This document shows positions 1 through 8,508 of a stretch of 64,000 nt of DNA, piece after piece; the stretch's first letter is position 1; each line of letters opens with the position of its first letter. The notes beneath the pieces were generated by a model that saw nothing but the letters and a program-made list of their open reading frames with translations, had not been told where the DNA came from and did not search any database. The stretch is from JAPPOI01 sp028818055 (GTDB lineage Bacteria; Pseudomonadota; Alphaproteobacteria; Rhodobacterales; Rhodobacteraceae), in the NCBI GenBank assembly GCA_965267405.1, contig OZ253954.1, positions 2,604,001 to 2,668,000 on the forward strand. The letters are read 5' to 3'. A program made the translations under genes and the position numbers.

Positions 1-181
1 TGCTTTGAACGGCACGTCATTGACTGTGAACGAGGTCGAAGGGCCGAGCTTTGGCATCAACTTCATTCCGCATACCAAGGCCGTGACAACTTGGGGTCAG
101 GTCGCAGTCGGTGATCGTGTGAACCTCGAGATCGACACGCTTGCGCGCTACGTTGCGCGTCTGAACGAGGTCATGGGATGA
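1..181 (+). CDS. ribE: riboflavin synthase alpha subunit, C-terminal end (partial)
   Basis: The gene runs in from before the window; 59 residues and the TGA stop are visible. The fragment holds LNGTSLTVNEV, which matches the conserved 'DG.SLTVNEV' block of the second lumazine-binding repeat of riboflavin synthase, followed by the usual IPHT...GDRVNLEIDTLARYV ending. The enzyme dismutates two 6,7-dimethyl-8-ribityllumazine molecules into riboflavin and a pyrimidine by-product. The stop overlaps the start of the next gene (ATGA at 178-181), and ribBA and ribH follow, so this is the middle of a riboflavin operon. The call is firm even though only the end is present. Confidence 0.9.
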   Translation, partial: ALNGTSLTVNEVEGPSFGINFIPHTKAVTTWGQVAVGDRVNLEIDTLARYVARLNEVMG

Positions 182-744
182 CGGGCCCAGGCGTCGGCCA
201 TAATGGCGGACCCACGCTAGAGCGTGGTCGGGGGTGGCGACGTTATGCTTGGAAACGCGCGCGCGCCGACCTTCTTCCAACCCTTCCTCTGGAGGTGGCG
301 CGACGCCGCGTGAAGCGCGCTCGAGAACTCGGCCTGAATTACAAGGCTTACGCTGGAATTCGTGCTGCAACTGGGCGTGACATTGTCGCGCTTTTGTTTT
401 CCGACAACGCCCTGCGCCTGACGCGTGATGCTCGAATTCCAATTGAACGGGCGGAGGTGGTGCAATCTGTTCGATCGGCCGATCGCATTGCATTGGTACA
501 CGCGCCACTCACTCCGGATATGGTTTTGAACGCGAACCAAGGGCTTGATCGCGCTGGAAGTGCTCCAAGTATTTCGCACTCTTGGGGCGAAACGCGGCAA
601 CGCGTTTTGAACGTCTTGGAAAAGACGCCCGCAGACGGTGTTCTGGTCATTGGCGAAACTCGGCTTGAACGAGAATGGTTTGAGGCGGGGGGCCTTGCGG
701 GCTACCTGACCGCCGATCGCTTTTTCGGTCGTTTGAGCGGCTGA
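178..744 (+). CDS. hypothetical protein inside the riboflavin operon
   Basis: This encodes 188 residues and I do not recognise a characterised family. The N-terminus has a GHNGGP motif (residues 7-12), a short sequence I associate with assorted alphaproteobacterial and phage-like small proteins. It is followed by a very basic stretch rich in Arg (about 16-50) and a more ordinary soluble C-terminal half. No signal peptide or membrane segment is visible. The ATG overlaps the ribE stop by four bases, so translation is probably coupled to ribE, and ribBA starts about 90 bases downstream. The position suggests co-expression with flavin synthesis, but the sequence does not show a function. The basic N-terminal region could bind nucleic acid; that is only a guess. 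Confidence 0.7.
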   Translation: MTGPGVGHNGGPTLERGRGWRRYAWKRARADLLPTLPLEVARRRVKRARELGLNYKAYAGIRAATGRDIVALLFSDNALRLTRDARIPIERAEVVQSVRSADRIALVHAPLTPDMVLNANQGLDRAGSAPSISHSWGETRQRVLNVLEKTPADGVLVIGETRLEREWFEAGGLAGYLTADRFFGRLSG

Positions 745-832
745 CGCATCTGCCCGAAGGACGCGACGTTTTGGCAATCTCGAACATCTATTGTGTCTGG
801 TCATCATCCTTGCCTTCGGATATTGGCCGCTC

Positions 833-1957
833 ATGACTTTTGAGACACCTGGACCTGTGGAAGAGAACTGGCGTGATGCCGTGTCGTCGATCGAGGAAAT
901 CATCGAAGACGCGCGCAATGGGCGCATGTTCATTCTTGTTGACCATGAAGATCGCGAGAACGAAGGCGACCTTGTGATTCCGGCCCAGATGGCGACGCCA
1001 GAAGCGATCAACTTCATGGCGACCCATGGCCGCGGATTGATCTGTCTTACGTTAACCGGTGACCGTTGTGATGACCTCGGATTGCCGTTGATGGCTTCGC
1101 ACAATTCATCGCGTCATGAGACCGCGTTTACGATTTCGATTGAGGCCCGCGAAGGCGTAACTACTGGCATTTCCGCCCATGACCGCGCCCGCACTGTTGC
1201 CGTGGCCATTGACGGTGGAAAGTCGGCAACCGACATCGCGACCCCCGGTCACATTTTCCCGCTTCGCGCCCGCGACGGCGGCGTGTTGGTTCGCGCGGGG
1301 CATACCGAGGCCGCAGTTGATGTCGCGCGCCTTGCGGGATTGAACGCTTCCGGCGTGATCTGCGAGATCATGAACGAAGATGGCTCAATGAGCCGCTTGC
1401 CTGATTTGGTGGCCTTTGCGCAGCGGCATGGCCTGAAAATTGGCACCATTAGCGATCTGATCAAGTATCGCCGTCGCCACGACAATCTGGTGGCTGTAAC
1501 CCGCGAAGAAGTTGTTACATCCGAATTTGGTGGCGACTGGCAGATGCGGATTTACACGGACACCGCACATGGCGACGAGCACATTGTTCTGATCAAGGGC
1601 GACATCTCGGAAAACGGCCCGTGCCTGGTCCGCATGCACGCGTTGGATCCGATGTTGGATGTTGTCGGGCTGGGACCAAAAGGAAGAGCAGCCGAATTTG
1701 CAGATGCCATGACGGCCATCGCTGACGAAGGGCGTGGTGTATTGGTACTGCTACGCGACACAACAATGAAGCTCGTGACGGACGACAGCGTCTCGCCGCA
1801 AACCCTTCGCCAATACGGGTTAGGCGCACAGATCCTGTCTAGTCTTGGGCTGTCTGAATTGGTCCTGCTTACCAATTCCCCGGCGCCCAAGGTGGTCGGC
1901 CTCGAGGCCTATGGCCTTGAAATCGTTGGTACAAAGAAAATCTCGGAGCTTGGCTGA
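833..1957 (+). CDS. ribBA: 3,4-dihydroxy-2-butanone 4-phosphate synthase with degenerate GTP cyclohydrolase II domain
   Basis: This 374-residue protein has an N-terminal DHBP synthase domain (about 15-215) that looks intact. The acidic metal-binding block EDRENEGD lies at residues 39-46, followed by TGISAHDRA and HIFPLRARDGGVLVRAGHTEA. It makes the four-carbon unit used by lumazine synthase from ribulose 5-phosphate. The C-terminal half resembles GTP cyclohydrolase II by its YGLGAQIL and LLTNSP...GLEAYGLEIV blocks. However, the zinc-binding Cys cluster (C..GD...RCDCG in active enzymes) and the RQEGRGIGL block are absent, so cyclohydrolase activity is unlikely. I chose the ATG at 833 because the upstream TTG adds a hydrophobic stretch not expected in the family. 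The stop overlaps the ribH start by one base. Confidence 0.92.
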   Translation: MTFETPGPVEENWRDAVSSIEEIIEDARNGRMFILVDHEDRENEGDLVIPAQMATPEAINFMATHGRGLICLTLTGDRCDDLGLPLMASHNSSRHETAFTISIEAREGVTTGISAHDRARTVAVAIDGGKSATDIATPGHIFPLRARDGGVLVRAGHTEAAVDVARLAGLNASGVICEIMNEDGSMSRLPDLVAFAQRHGLKIGTISDLIKYRRRHDNLVAVTREEVVTSEFGGDWQMRIYTDTAHGDEHIVLIKGDISENGPCLVRMHALDPMLDVVGLGPKGRAAEFADAMTAIADEGRGVLVLLRDTTMKLVTDDSVSPQTLRQYGLGAQILSSLGLSELVLLTNSPAPKVVGLEAYGLEIVGTKKISELG

Positions 1958-2499
1958 TGGCCGGTCATTCTGACAACGATATGGCGCTGCCTAAGTTTGA
2001 TGATCCGGTCAAAGTGCTGATCGTCATCTCGCCCTATTACACCAAGATTTCCGAAGGACAGTTGTCATCCGCCCGTGCCGTTCTCGATAAGGCTGGCGTT
2101 CAGCACGAGACAATCGAAGTGCCGGGTTCGCTTGAGATACCGGCGGCCATTTCCATGGCCGACAAGATGTCCAATTTTGATGGTTATGTCGCGCTAGGCT
2201 GCGTCATTCGTGGCCGCACAAGTCACTACGACGTGGTTGTTGGTGAAAGCGCTCGCGGGTTGATGCTGTTGGGGCTTCAGGGGGTCTCGATCGGAAATGG
2301 CATCATCACTGTCGAAAACATGGAACAGGCCGAAGAACGTGCTGATGCGGATCGCCTTGATACCGCAGGTGGTGCCGCTGAGGCCACGCTGCATTTGATC
2401 GCAATTGCTCGACGATTTGGTCGCACCAAGAAATCCGTGGGGTTCACTGCCGGCGAATATCTAATTGCGGGCGACAACGACGGTTCTCCAACTGCATGA
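1957..2499 (+). CDS. ribH: 6,7-dimethyl-8-ribityllumazine synthase
   Basis: This 180-residue protein is lumazine synthase, which joins 5-amino-6-ribitylaminouracil with dihydroxybutanone phosphate to give the substrate of riboflavin synthase. Diagnostic blocks are VPGSLEIPAAI (about 55-65) and GCVIRGRTSHYDVVVGE (81-97), whose His90 corresponds to the family's catalytic histidine. NGIITVENMEQAEERA follows in the C-terminal third. The first fifteen or so residues are an extra tail before the beta-strand KVLIVISPYY. It overlaps ribBA by one base (TGATG) and nusB by four (ATGA), so the genes are likely translated as one coupled message. Length is slightly above the typical 150-160 because of the N-terminal tail. 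Confidence 0.95.
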   Translation: MAGHSDNDMALPKFDDPVKVLIVISPYYTKISEGQLSSARAVLDKAGVQHETIEVPGSLEIPAAISMADKMSNFDGYVALGCVIRGRTSHYDVVVGESARGLMLLGLQGVSIGNGIITVENMEQAEERADADRLDTAGGAAEATLHLIAIARRFGRTKKSVGFTAGEYLIAGDNDGSPTA

Positions 2500-2951
2500 C
2501 CAACAAACGCCAAATGAAATCTGCCGCACGGCTTTATGCGGTCCAAGCGCTTTTCCAAATGGAAGCGTCTGGGCAAAGTGTTGATGCCGTACGCGAAGAA
2601 TTTGAAACCTTTCGTTTTGGTGCGGATGTAGACGGCGATGAGTTGGCAGAAGGCGATGTCGATCTCTTTCGCGGGATCGTCGAAGATGCCGTGAACTGGC
2701 AGGCCAAAATCGATCAGATGACCGACCGCGCGCTCGTTGCCAAGTGGCCAATTGACCGGATCGACCCAACCATTCGTGCGTTGTTTCGGGCGGCAGGTGC
2801 TGAGCTGGTCGAAGGAGACGCGCCACCAAAAGTGGTGATCAACGAATTCGTCGACATTGCGAAAGCTTTCTTTCCAGAAGGTCGCGAACCCAAATTCGTG
2901 AATGCGGTACTGGACTTTATGGCGCGAGAAGCGAAACCGGACGCTTTCTAA
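2496..2951 (+). CDS. nusB: transcription antitermination factor NusB
   Basis: The 151-residue all-alpha protein matches NusB: SAARLYAVQALFQME at the N-terminus, a central acidic region, and PPKVVINEFVDIAKAFF...KFVNAVLDFMA in the C-terminal half. NusB binds boxA RNA with NusE (S10) and supports antitermination, mainly on rRNA operons. Its start overlaps the ribH stop (ATGA), and ribH-nusB adjacency is widely conserved in bacteria, which supports both calls. No clear terminator is visible between its stop and the convergent sdaA about 47 bases on. Confidence 0.95.
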   Translation: MTNKRQMKSAARLYAVQALFQMEASGQSVDAVREEFETFRFGADVDGDELAEGDVDLFRGIVEDAVNWQAKIDQMTDRALVAKWPIDRIDPTIRALFRAAGAELVEGDAPPKVVINEFVDIAKAFFPEGREPKFVNAVLDFMAREAKPDAF

Positions 2952-2998
2952 TTAGCCGCTAAGGTCACTGGTCCGCATGACCGGCCGGTCCACAGTCG

Positions 2999-4372
2999 TC
3001 AGCAATTTGGAATATTAACGGCCAGACCACCCAACGCGGTCTCCTTGTACTTTTCGCTCATGTCTTCGCCGGTTTGGCGCATCGTCTCGATTGCCGCATC
3101 CAGCGGAACAAAATGCTTACCATCGCCGCGCAGGGCCAGTGATGCAGCTGAAACTGCCTTGATGGCTCCAAGACCGTTTCGCTCAATGCAAGGAACTTGA
3201 ACCAGACCTTTCACCGGATCACAGGTCATGCCCAAGTGATGCTCCAAGGCAATTTCTGCTGCATTCTCAATCTGTTCTGGTGTGCCGCCCAATACAGCGG
3301 CAAGCCCGGCGGCGGCCATTGCTGATGCAGACCCGACCTCTGCCTGACACCCGCACTCAGCGCCTGAAATCGAAGCGTTGAATTTAACCAACCCACCGAT
3401 TGCGGCGGCGGCCATAAGAAACTCTCCGACGCGACGTTCGGTGGCGCCGGGCACGTGGTCCAGCCAATACCGGATGGTCGCGGGAACCACCCCAGCCGCA
3501 CCGTTCGTTGGGGCTGTGACCACCTGACCGCCGGCAGCGTTCTCTTCGTTTACGGCCATGGCGTACACGCTGATCCAGTCGTTGATGGTGTGAGGCGCCG
3601 TCAGGTTCTGTCCACGTTCCGCCAAGAGCGACGCATGGATGTCGGCGGCGCGCCGTTTCACACCCAACCCGCCCGGGAGGATCCCGGAGCGTTCAAGACC
3701 CCGGTCCATGCATGCGCGCATGACCTCCCAAATTCGGGATAAGCCTTGCTCCAATTCGCCGTGGCTGATCCGGCTCAATTCATTGGCCCTTTTTAATTCG
3801 GCAATCGACTTGCCGCTCGCGGCACACATCTCCAGCATTTCAGCCGCGGACTTGAACGGGTAGGGCACTGGTGCGCCGTCGTCGCTGTCCTTGCCTGCAT
3901 TCAGCTCCGCTTCAGTGAGGACAAAGCCGCCGCCAATGGAATAATAGGTTTCCTGAAGTATGACATCGCCCTGAGCATCCGTTGCCATCAGGATCAATCC
4001 ATTGGCATGACCGGGCAACGCAGGGCCGTAATCGAATATGAGATCTGCTTTTGGATCGAACGCCAGCTTGCCCAAGTCCGCGGGTTCGACAAATTTTTCG
4101 GCAGATATGTCAGCCAACGCCTTTTCAGCTTTATCGGCATCGTAGGTGTCCAGATTGAATCCGGCGAGACCAAGGATGACAGCGCGGTCCGTTGCATGAC
4201 CAACACCTGTGAACGCAAGTGAACCATGCAAAGACGCGCGAAGCCCATGTGGGGTGAATGGCGAAGCACGCAAGTCGTCCAGAAACCGACAGGCGGCAAC
4301 CATCGGACCAATAGTGTGTGACGACGAAGGCCCGATACCGACTTTGAACATGTCAAATACTGAGAGAAACAT
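2999..4372 (-). CDS. sdaA: L-serine ammonia-lyase, single-chain iron-sulfur type
   Basis: This 457-residue enzyme deaminates L-serine to pyruvate and ammonia using a [4Fe-4S] cluster. The N-terminal beta domain carries GIGPSSSHTIGP (about 13-23). The alpha domain shows three cysteines spaced C-x41-C-x10-C (GCQAEVG, MTCDPVKG, VPCIER), exactly the cluster-ligand spacing known for the Legionella enzyme. The protein ends in Cys, matching the C-terminal cysteine that acts as the fourth ligand in that structure. I chose the ATG at 4372 because GAAGGATC lies just upstream and the family begins with MFLSVFDMFK; an in-frame start nine codons earlier is less likely. It diverges from the small gene at 4530 and converges on nusB. 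Confidence 0.95.
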   Translation of the reverse strand: MFLSVFDMFKVGIGPSSSHTIGPMVAACRFLDDLRASPFTPHGLRASLHGSLAFTGVGHATDRAVILGLAGFNLDTYDADKAEKALADISAEKFVEPADLGKLAFDPKADLIFDYGPALPGHANGLILMATDAQGDVILQETYYSIGGGFVLTEAELNAGKDSDDGAPVPYPFKSAAEMLEMCAASGKSIAELKRANELSRISHGELEQGLSRIWEVMRACMDRGLERSGILPGGLGVKRRAADIHASLLAERGQNLTAPHTINDWISVYAMAVNEENAAGGQVVTAPTNGAAGVVPATIRYWLDHVPGATERRVGEFLMAAAAIGGLVKFNASISGAECGCQAEVGSASAMAAAGLAAVLGGTPEQIENAAEIALEHHLGMTCDPVKGLVQVPCIERNGLGAIKAVSAASLALRGDGKHFVPLDAAIETMRQTGEDMSEKYKETALGGLAVNIPNC

Positions 4373-4529
4373 CACCGATCCTTCGCATTTTCGCCTCAAT
4401 GGCGGGTTATTGGGCTCTCCGCATGGTCCTTTGCGGCATCATGTGCCGAAAATTCGGCAACCCCAACTCGCCAGGTGCTTTTTCAGCGCCTATAGAGGAA
4501 AAAAACAAGAGATTAAGAGGTATGGGCAA

Positions 4530-4793
4530 ATGGCTCTTTTAGAGGAAGTTTCCGACGCGTTGGCCAAACGAACCATCGAATTGATGGAGCGAACAGGCGA
4601 CGAAAACATCGAAAAACGCGTTGCCGAGGAAATTGGTTCTTCGTCTCCGACGCTGCAGGAAAACTATTCAACCGCTGTGCGGATCAGAAAGGCTGAGGCT
4701 CGAGCCAACAAGTTGTTGGATAAGTACATGCGCGGTGAAGACATTCCTGTTGCTCAGATCTCTGCCCAACCTCAGGATGATGGCGGGCACTAG
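4530..4793 (+). CDS. small conserved-looking helical protein, function unknown
   Basis: The gene encodes 87 residues starting MALLEEVSDALAKRT. The composition is strongly charged and probably helical throughout, with no membrane segment, signal peptide or cysteine. I do not recognise a family. The ATG at 4530 is preceded by AAGAGG at 4515-4520; a longer in-frame reading would run backwards over sdaA and is rejected. It diverges from sdaA across about 150 bases. It converges on the DUF2065 gene, and the two stop codons share the palindrome CTAG at 4790-4793. Amphipathic spacing in EEVSDALAKRTIELMER suggests oligomerisation or a coiled coil, but nothing identifies a role. Confidence 0.65.
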   Translation: MALLEEVSDALAKRTIELMERTGDENIEKRVAEEIGSSSPTLQENYSTAVRIRKAEARANKLLDKYMRGEDIPVAQISAQPQDDGGH

Positions 4794-4987
4794 CCCACAC
4801 CGAGGCTCTTCGCCACCCAAACCAAAACGACGCCCAGTGCGACCGACCCCAAACCCAACATTCGCCGAGTTTCATGGGGCATTTCGGCAAAAAGTTTAAC
4901 CAGGTCTTCCAAACGCGAAGGGGCCAGTGCAAAGACCAGCCCCTCGATGACCAGGACTAATCCCAGTCCAAGTAGAATATAGCTCAT
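4790..4987 (-). CDS. DUF2065 small membrane protein of the hflKC operon
   Basis: This 65-residue protein has two hydrophobic segments (about 2-22 and 45-62) around a short loop with EMPHETRRMLG. It fits the DUF2065 family, commonly found next to hflC. The likely ATG is at 4987, where it overlaps the hflC stop by one base (TGATG), so it is the last gene of hflK-hflC. A TTG one codon earlier is possible. It presumably sits in the inner membrane near the HflKC/FtsH complex, but that is inferred from position only; no molecular function is known to me. Confidence 0.8.
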   Translation of the reverse strand: MSYILLGLGLVLVIEGLVFALAPSRLEDLVKLFAEMPHETRRMLGLGSVALGVVLVWVAKSLGVG

Positions 4988-5862
4988 CAATTCAGGCCAT
5001 CGCCCTTCAGGAATTCAAAGAACTCGCTGTCTGGCGTGATGACCAGTGTCGAGTTCGAGCCTTGCAATGCGCGTTCATAAGCCGACATCGAGCGATAGAA
5101 TTCGAAGAATTCCGGATCTGCTCCAAAGGCCTCGGCAAATATTCTGTTGCGCTCGGCATCAGCTTCACCGCGGACGATCTCGGCTTCACGTCGCGCTTCC
5201 GAGGTAAGTTCGACCTGAGTTCTGTCCGCCTGCGCACGAACACGTTGCGCTGCTTCCGCACCGCGGGCGCGTTCGTCTGTTGCTTCACGAACCCGTTCCG
5301 CGCGCATACGCGCAAACGTTTCGGCCTCGTTCTGCTCCGGCAGGTTGGTTTGCTTCAAACGAACGTCGACGACGTCCAGACCCAATGCTTCGGCGCGGCT
5401 ATCAGCCAGGACACGAATACGGTTCATCAGCGCGGCACGTTCTGCCGAAAGGATTGTGTTCGATGTCACACCTTCCGAACCCAAAACCGAACGGATGTTA
5501 TCGTTCAGAATGTCAGCCAGACGATCTTCCGCAAGACGTACGCCGCCCGGGCCAACAGCCTGTCGGAAACGAACAACGTCTGCGATACGGTAACGTGCAA
5601 ATGCGTCGACAACCAAACGACGGTCATCCGATGGCGTAACCTCGATTGCAGGTGTGTCCAGCGAAAGGATACGGTCGTCATATCGCACGACTTCCTGGAT
5701 GAACGGGATTTTGAACGCAAGACCTGGGTCTTCCTTCACATCACGGATCTGACCAAACTGAAGGACAAGCGCTTTCTCGCGTTCGTCTACAATGAATATG
5801 GCCGACAGAGCTGCGAAAACAGCCAATACGGCAGCGACAAGTGCTATGGTTCCTGCACGCAT
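4987..5862 (-). CDS. hflC: HflC, SPFH-domain regulator of the FtsH protease
   Basis: This 291-residue protein has an N-terminal membrane anchor (about 5-26), then an SPFH/band-7 domain beginning VDEREKALVLQFGQ, and a long Glu/Arg/Ala-rich helical region (about 170-250) typical of HflC. HflC and HflK assemble into a large periplasmic cage around FtsH and moderate its proteolysis of membrane proteins. It lies one base after hflK and overlaps the DUF2065 gene, so the three form one operon. The end, STLVITPDSEFFEFLK, is the expected HflC terminus. Confidence 0.95.
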   Translation of the reverse strand: MRAGTIALVAAVLAVFAALSAIFIVDEREKALVLQFGQIRDVKEDPGLAFKIPFIQEVVRYDDRILSLDTPAIEVTPSDDRRLVVDAFARYRIADVVRFRQAVGPGGVRLAEDRLADILNDNIRSVLGSEGVTSNTILSAERAALMNRIRVLADSRAEALGLDVVDVRLKQTNLPEQNEAETFARMRAERVREATDERARGAEAAQRVRAQADRTQVELTSEARREAEIVRGEADAERNRIFAEAFGADPEFFEFYRSMSAYERALQGSNSTLVITPDSEFFEFLKGDGLN

Positions 5863-5863
5863 A

Positions 5864-7009
5864 TCAGTTACCTCCTGAGCCGCGACGCAGCTCGTTCAGG
5901 GGAAGGTAAGGAACGACACCTTGGCCGTTTCCGCCGGTAGCCTCGTCAAGAATGATCTTGTCGACGTCACCCAGCACACGTTCCAACGTCTCGATATAGA
6001 GACGACGGCGCGTTACTTCCGGGGCTTGCAGGTATTCGGTCAAAACAGCGGTAAAGCGGCTGGCTTCACCCTGGGCTTCGTTTACGACCTGAGCACGATA
6101 GGCTTCAGCTTCTTCCAAAACCTGAGCTGCCTGACCACGTGCCTCGGCCAAAATCCGGTTCGAATAGGCGTCGGCTTCGCGTTCCAATCTGTCGCGTTCC
6201 TGTTCAGCAGCCTGAACATCGCGGAAACTGTCGATAACCTCAGCCGGTGGGTCGGCCTTCCGCAAGTTCACGCGGACGATGTTGATGCCAGACTCGTAAG
6301 AGTTCAGCGTCGACTGGATCAGTTCTTCTGCGCGCTGGGCAACCGCAGCACGATCCCGGTTGAGAAGAGGCGCAAGGTCGCTTCCAGCCACAATCTCACG
6401 CATCGCTGATTCAGAGACAGCCCGAACAGTCTGCGGACCGTCGCGCAAGTTGAACAGGTATTCGGCCGGATTATTGATGTTCCAAACAACCTGGAAGTCG
6501 ATGTCAACAATCGCTTCGTCTGTCGTTAGCATCAGACCGTCACCACCAGACGAACCCGAGCGGCCCAAGCCGATGTCTTCTGATTGTTCTCGGGTCACCG
6601 GGACAATCTCGTAAGACACAACCGGCCAAGGCGCGAAGTTCAGGCCTGGATTGCCGATTGCACTGAATTCGCCGAGGAACAGTTCAACGGACTGCTCTTC
6701 AGGGCGAACCGTGTAGAGCGAATTCCACGTCCAAAGCGCAACTGCAGCCAGAAGGCCAAGCAAGATTGTACCGCGCGTCAGGCGAGGGCCATCATCACCG
6801 CCGTCGCCACCATTTGGCCGGTTGCCGCCGCGACCGCCCATGAGAACGCGCAGCTGCTCCTGGCCCTTTTTCATGATTTCATCGATTTCGGGGATCTGCG
6901 GTTGATCCGAGCCGGGACGACGCCCCGGGCGACGATCGTCGTCATCTCCGCCGTTTGATCCTCCGCCCCGTGAGCCTCCGCCCCAGGGGCCGCCACTATT
7001 GTTGGCCAT
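5864..7009 (-). CDS. hflK: HflK, SPFH-domain regulator of the FtsH protease
   Basis: The 381-residue protein starts with a Gly/Asp/Arg-rich cytoplasmic tail (about 1-76), then one transmembrane helix (about 80-98, LLGLLAAVALWTW), then an SPFH domain (VRPEEQSVELFLGEF...) and a coiled, Glu-rich region. This is the standard HflK architecture; the protein pairs with HflC to form the cage around FtsH. The low-complexity glycine tail is normal for the family. It is the first gene of the minus-strand operon hflK-hflC-DUF2065. About 70 bases separate it from gor upstream. Confidence 0.95.
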   Translation of the reverse strand: MANNSGGPWGGGSRGGGSNGGDDDDRRPGRRPGSDQPQIPEIDEIMKKGQEQLRVLMGGRGGNRPNGGDGGDDGPRLTRGTILLGLLAAVALWTWNSLYTVRPEEQSVELFLGEFSAIGNPGLNFAPWPVVSYEIVPVTREQSEDIGLGRSGSSGGDGLMLTTDEAIVDIDFQVVWNINNPAEYLFNLRDGPQTVRAVSESAMREIVAGSDLAPLLNRDRAAVAQRAEELIQSTLNSYESGINIVRVNLRKADPPAEVIDSFRDVQAAEQERDRLEREADAYSNRILAEARGQAAQVLEEAEAYRAQVVNEAQGEASRFTAVLTEYLQAPEVTRRRLYIETLERVLGDVDKIILDEATGGNGQGVVPYLPLNELRRGSGGN

Positions 7010-7081
7010 GTAAGGTTCTTTCCTTATTTCGGTCAGTCTTCATACCTTTGGGGTGCTAACTGTAGCTTCGGTCCCCATTTT

Positions 7082-8506
7082 TCAAGCACTTCTGACAGGC
7101 TTTTGCATTGTAACAAGTTCCTCTGACATTGTCGGATGAACTGCAACTGTGCGGTCAAAGTCCTCTTTTGTAAGCCCTGCTTTCACTGCAATGCCCACCA
7201 TTTGGATCAGTTCACCAGCATTCTCTGCGACGATCTGACAGCCCAGAACCTTGCCTGTTTCCTGACTTACGACCAGTTTCATCAATACTCGGTCAGGGCG
7301 ATCAATGAAAGCCGTCCGCATAGGGCGGAAGGAAGTGCAATATACATCTATTGCTTCTTGTTCCCGTGCTTGCTCCTCGGTCAAGCCAACGGTTCCAAGC
7401 TCTGGTTGGGTAAACACAGCCGACGCCACAAGTTCATGGTCCGGCTTTGTCGGGTTGTCTTTGAATACTGTTTCGGTGAAGGCCATGCCTTCGCGAATAG
7501 CAACGGGCGTCAATTGAATTCGGTCGGTAACGTCGCCAATCGCGTAGATTGACGGAACAGCAGTCTGGCTGAATTCATCAACTTCAATCGCCCCACGACG
7601 ATTAATTTTGACACCGAGTTCTTCAAGCCCAAGCCCATGAGAGTTCGGCGATCTGCCCGTCGCAAACATCACCGCATCAAAGACGCGCGTCTCACCGTTT
7701 GTCGCTTTGACCCAAATGGGTTTGCCGACTGCGTCCGCGCCAGCCTCTTTGATCCCCATGTGTTCCGGCATTGTCACTGCGTCTTCGGCATCTTCGGCGC
7801 ACATCATGTCTACGATGTTCGTTCCCAGATGCAGATGGACGCCTTTTTCGATCATCATTTCCGCCACAAGCCCACGCGCTTCATCGTCAAAGCCGCGAAG
7901 GATCTGGGCACCACGATAGTACTGGGTCACTTCCACGCCCAATCCATTCAGAATGCACGCAAACTCGGACGCGATGTATCCGCCACCAACGATAAGGATC
8001 GACTTTGGAAGCTTTTCCATCTGGAAAATATCGTCTGAAACCATGCCAAGGTGGGCATTCGTCATGTCTGGACGCACCGGGCGCCCGCCTGTTGCCACCA
8101 AGATGTGTCCGGCTGAAATCTTTTCGCCCGTCGAAAGAGTCACTTCATTCGGACCTGAGACCGTTGCGCGGGCGTCGTGGATAGTCACCCCTGAATTGTT
8201 CAGCAATGACCGGTAAACTCCTTCGAGTCGGTCGAGCTCGGCGTTCAGCTTGGTGCGGAATTTGTCCCAGCTAAATTCGCCTGCGTCTGCTGACCAGCCA
8301 TAGTCCTGAGCATGGCTGATATTTTCCCGAAACTCGGATGCAAAAACCATAAGCTTCTTGGGAACGCATCCGCGAATGACACAGGTGCCACCCATGCGAC
8401 TGTCTTCGGCCAATGCGACCTGGGCGCCGGTAGCTGCTGCGGTGCGGGCGGCGCGTACCCCACCTGAGCCACCGCCGATGACGAAAAGGTCTACATCGAA
8501 GGACAT
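7082..8506 (-). CDS. gor: glutathione-disulfide reductase
   Basis: This 474-residue flavoenzyme reduces oxidised glutathione with NADPH. The FAD-binding GGGSGGVRAAR is at 11-21, the redox disulfide pair is C42-VIRG-C47, the pyridine-nucleotide motif VGGGYIASE is mid-protein, and the C-terminal HPTMSEELVTM carries the catalytic His-Glu pair supplied across the dimer. Arginines in YYRGAQILRGFD fit NADPH preference. Compared with the E. coli type there appears to be an insert of roughly twenty residues (about 235-260, rich in Asp/Glu) in the NADPH domain. It follows rpiA by two bases on the minus strand, so the two are probably one transcript. Confidence 0.93.
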   Translation of the reverse strand: MSFDVDLFVIGGGSGGVRAARTAAATGAQVALAEDSRMGGTCVIRGCVPKKLMVFASEFRENISHAQDYGWSADAGEFSWDKFRTKLNAELDRLEGVYRSLLNNSGVTIHDARATVSGPNEVTLSTGEKISAGHILVATGGRPVRPDMTNAHLGMVSDDIFQMEKLPKSILIVGGGYIASEFACILNGLGVEVTQYYRGAQILRGFDDEARGLVAEMMIEKGVHLHLGTNIVDMMCAEDAEDAVTMPEHMGIKEAGADAVGKPIWVKATNGETRVFDAVMFATGRSPNSHGLGLEELGVKINRRGAIEVDEFSQTAVPSIYAIGDVTDRIQLTPVAIREGMAFTETVFKDNPTKPDHELVASAVFTQPELGTVGLTEEQAREQEAIDVYCTSFRPMRTAFIDRPDRVLMKLVVSQETGKVLGCQIVAENAGELIQMVGIAVKAGLTKEDFDRTVAVHPTMSEELVTMQKPVRSA

Positions 8507-8508
8507 CC

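Noticed and set aside
7..200. GHNGGP in the unknown riboflavin-operon protein considered a nucleotide-binding loop
   Set aside because: It lacks the GxxxxGK[ST] pattern, and there is no Walker B partner.
217..1104. Minus-strand open frame of about 295 codons at the riboflavin operon
   Set aside because: Antisense to the unknown gene and ribBA, with no conserved blocks.
5062..5940. Plus-strand open frame of about 292 codons over hflC
   Set aside because: Antisense to hflC, whose protein is unmistakable; the plus frame has a Cys/Thr-rich nonsense composition.
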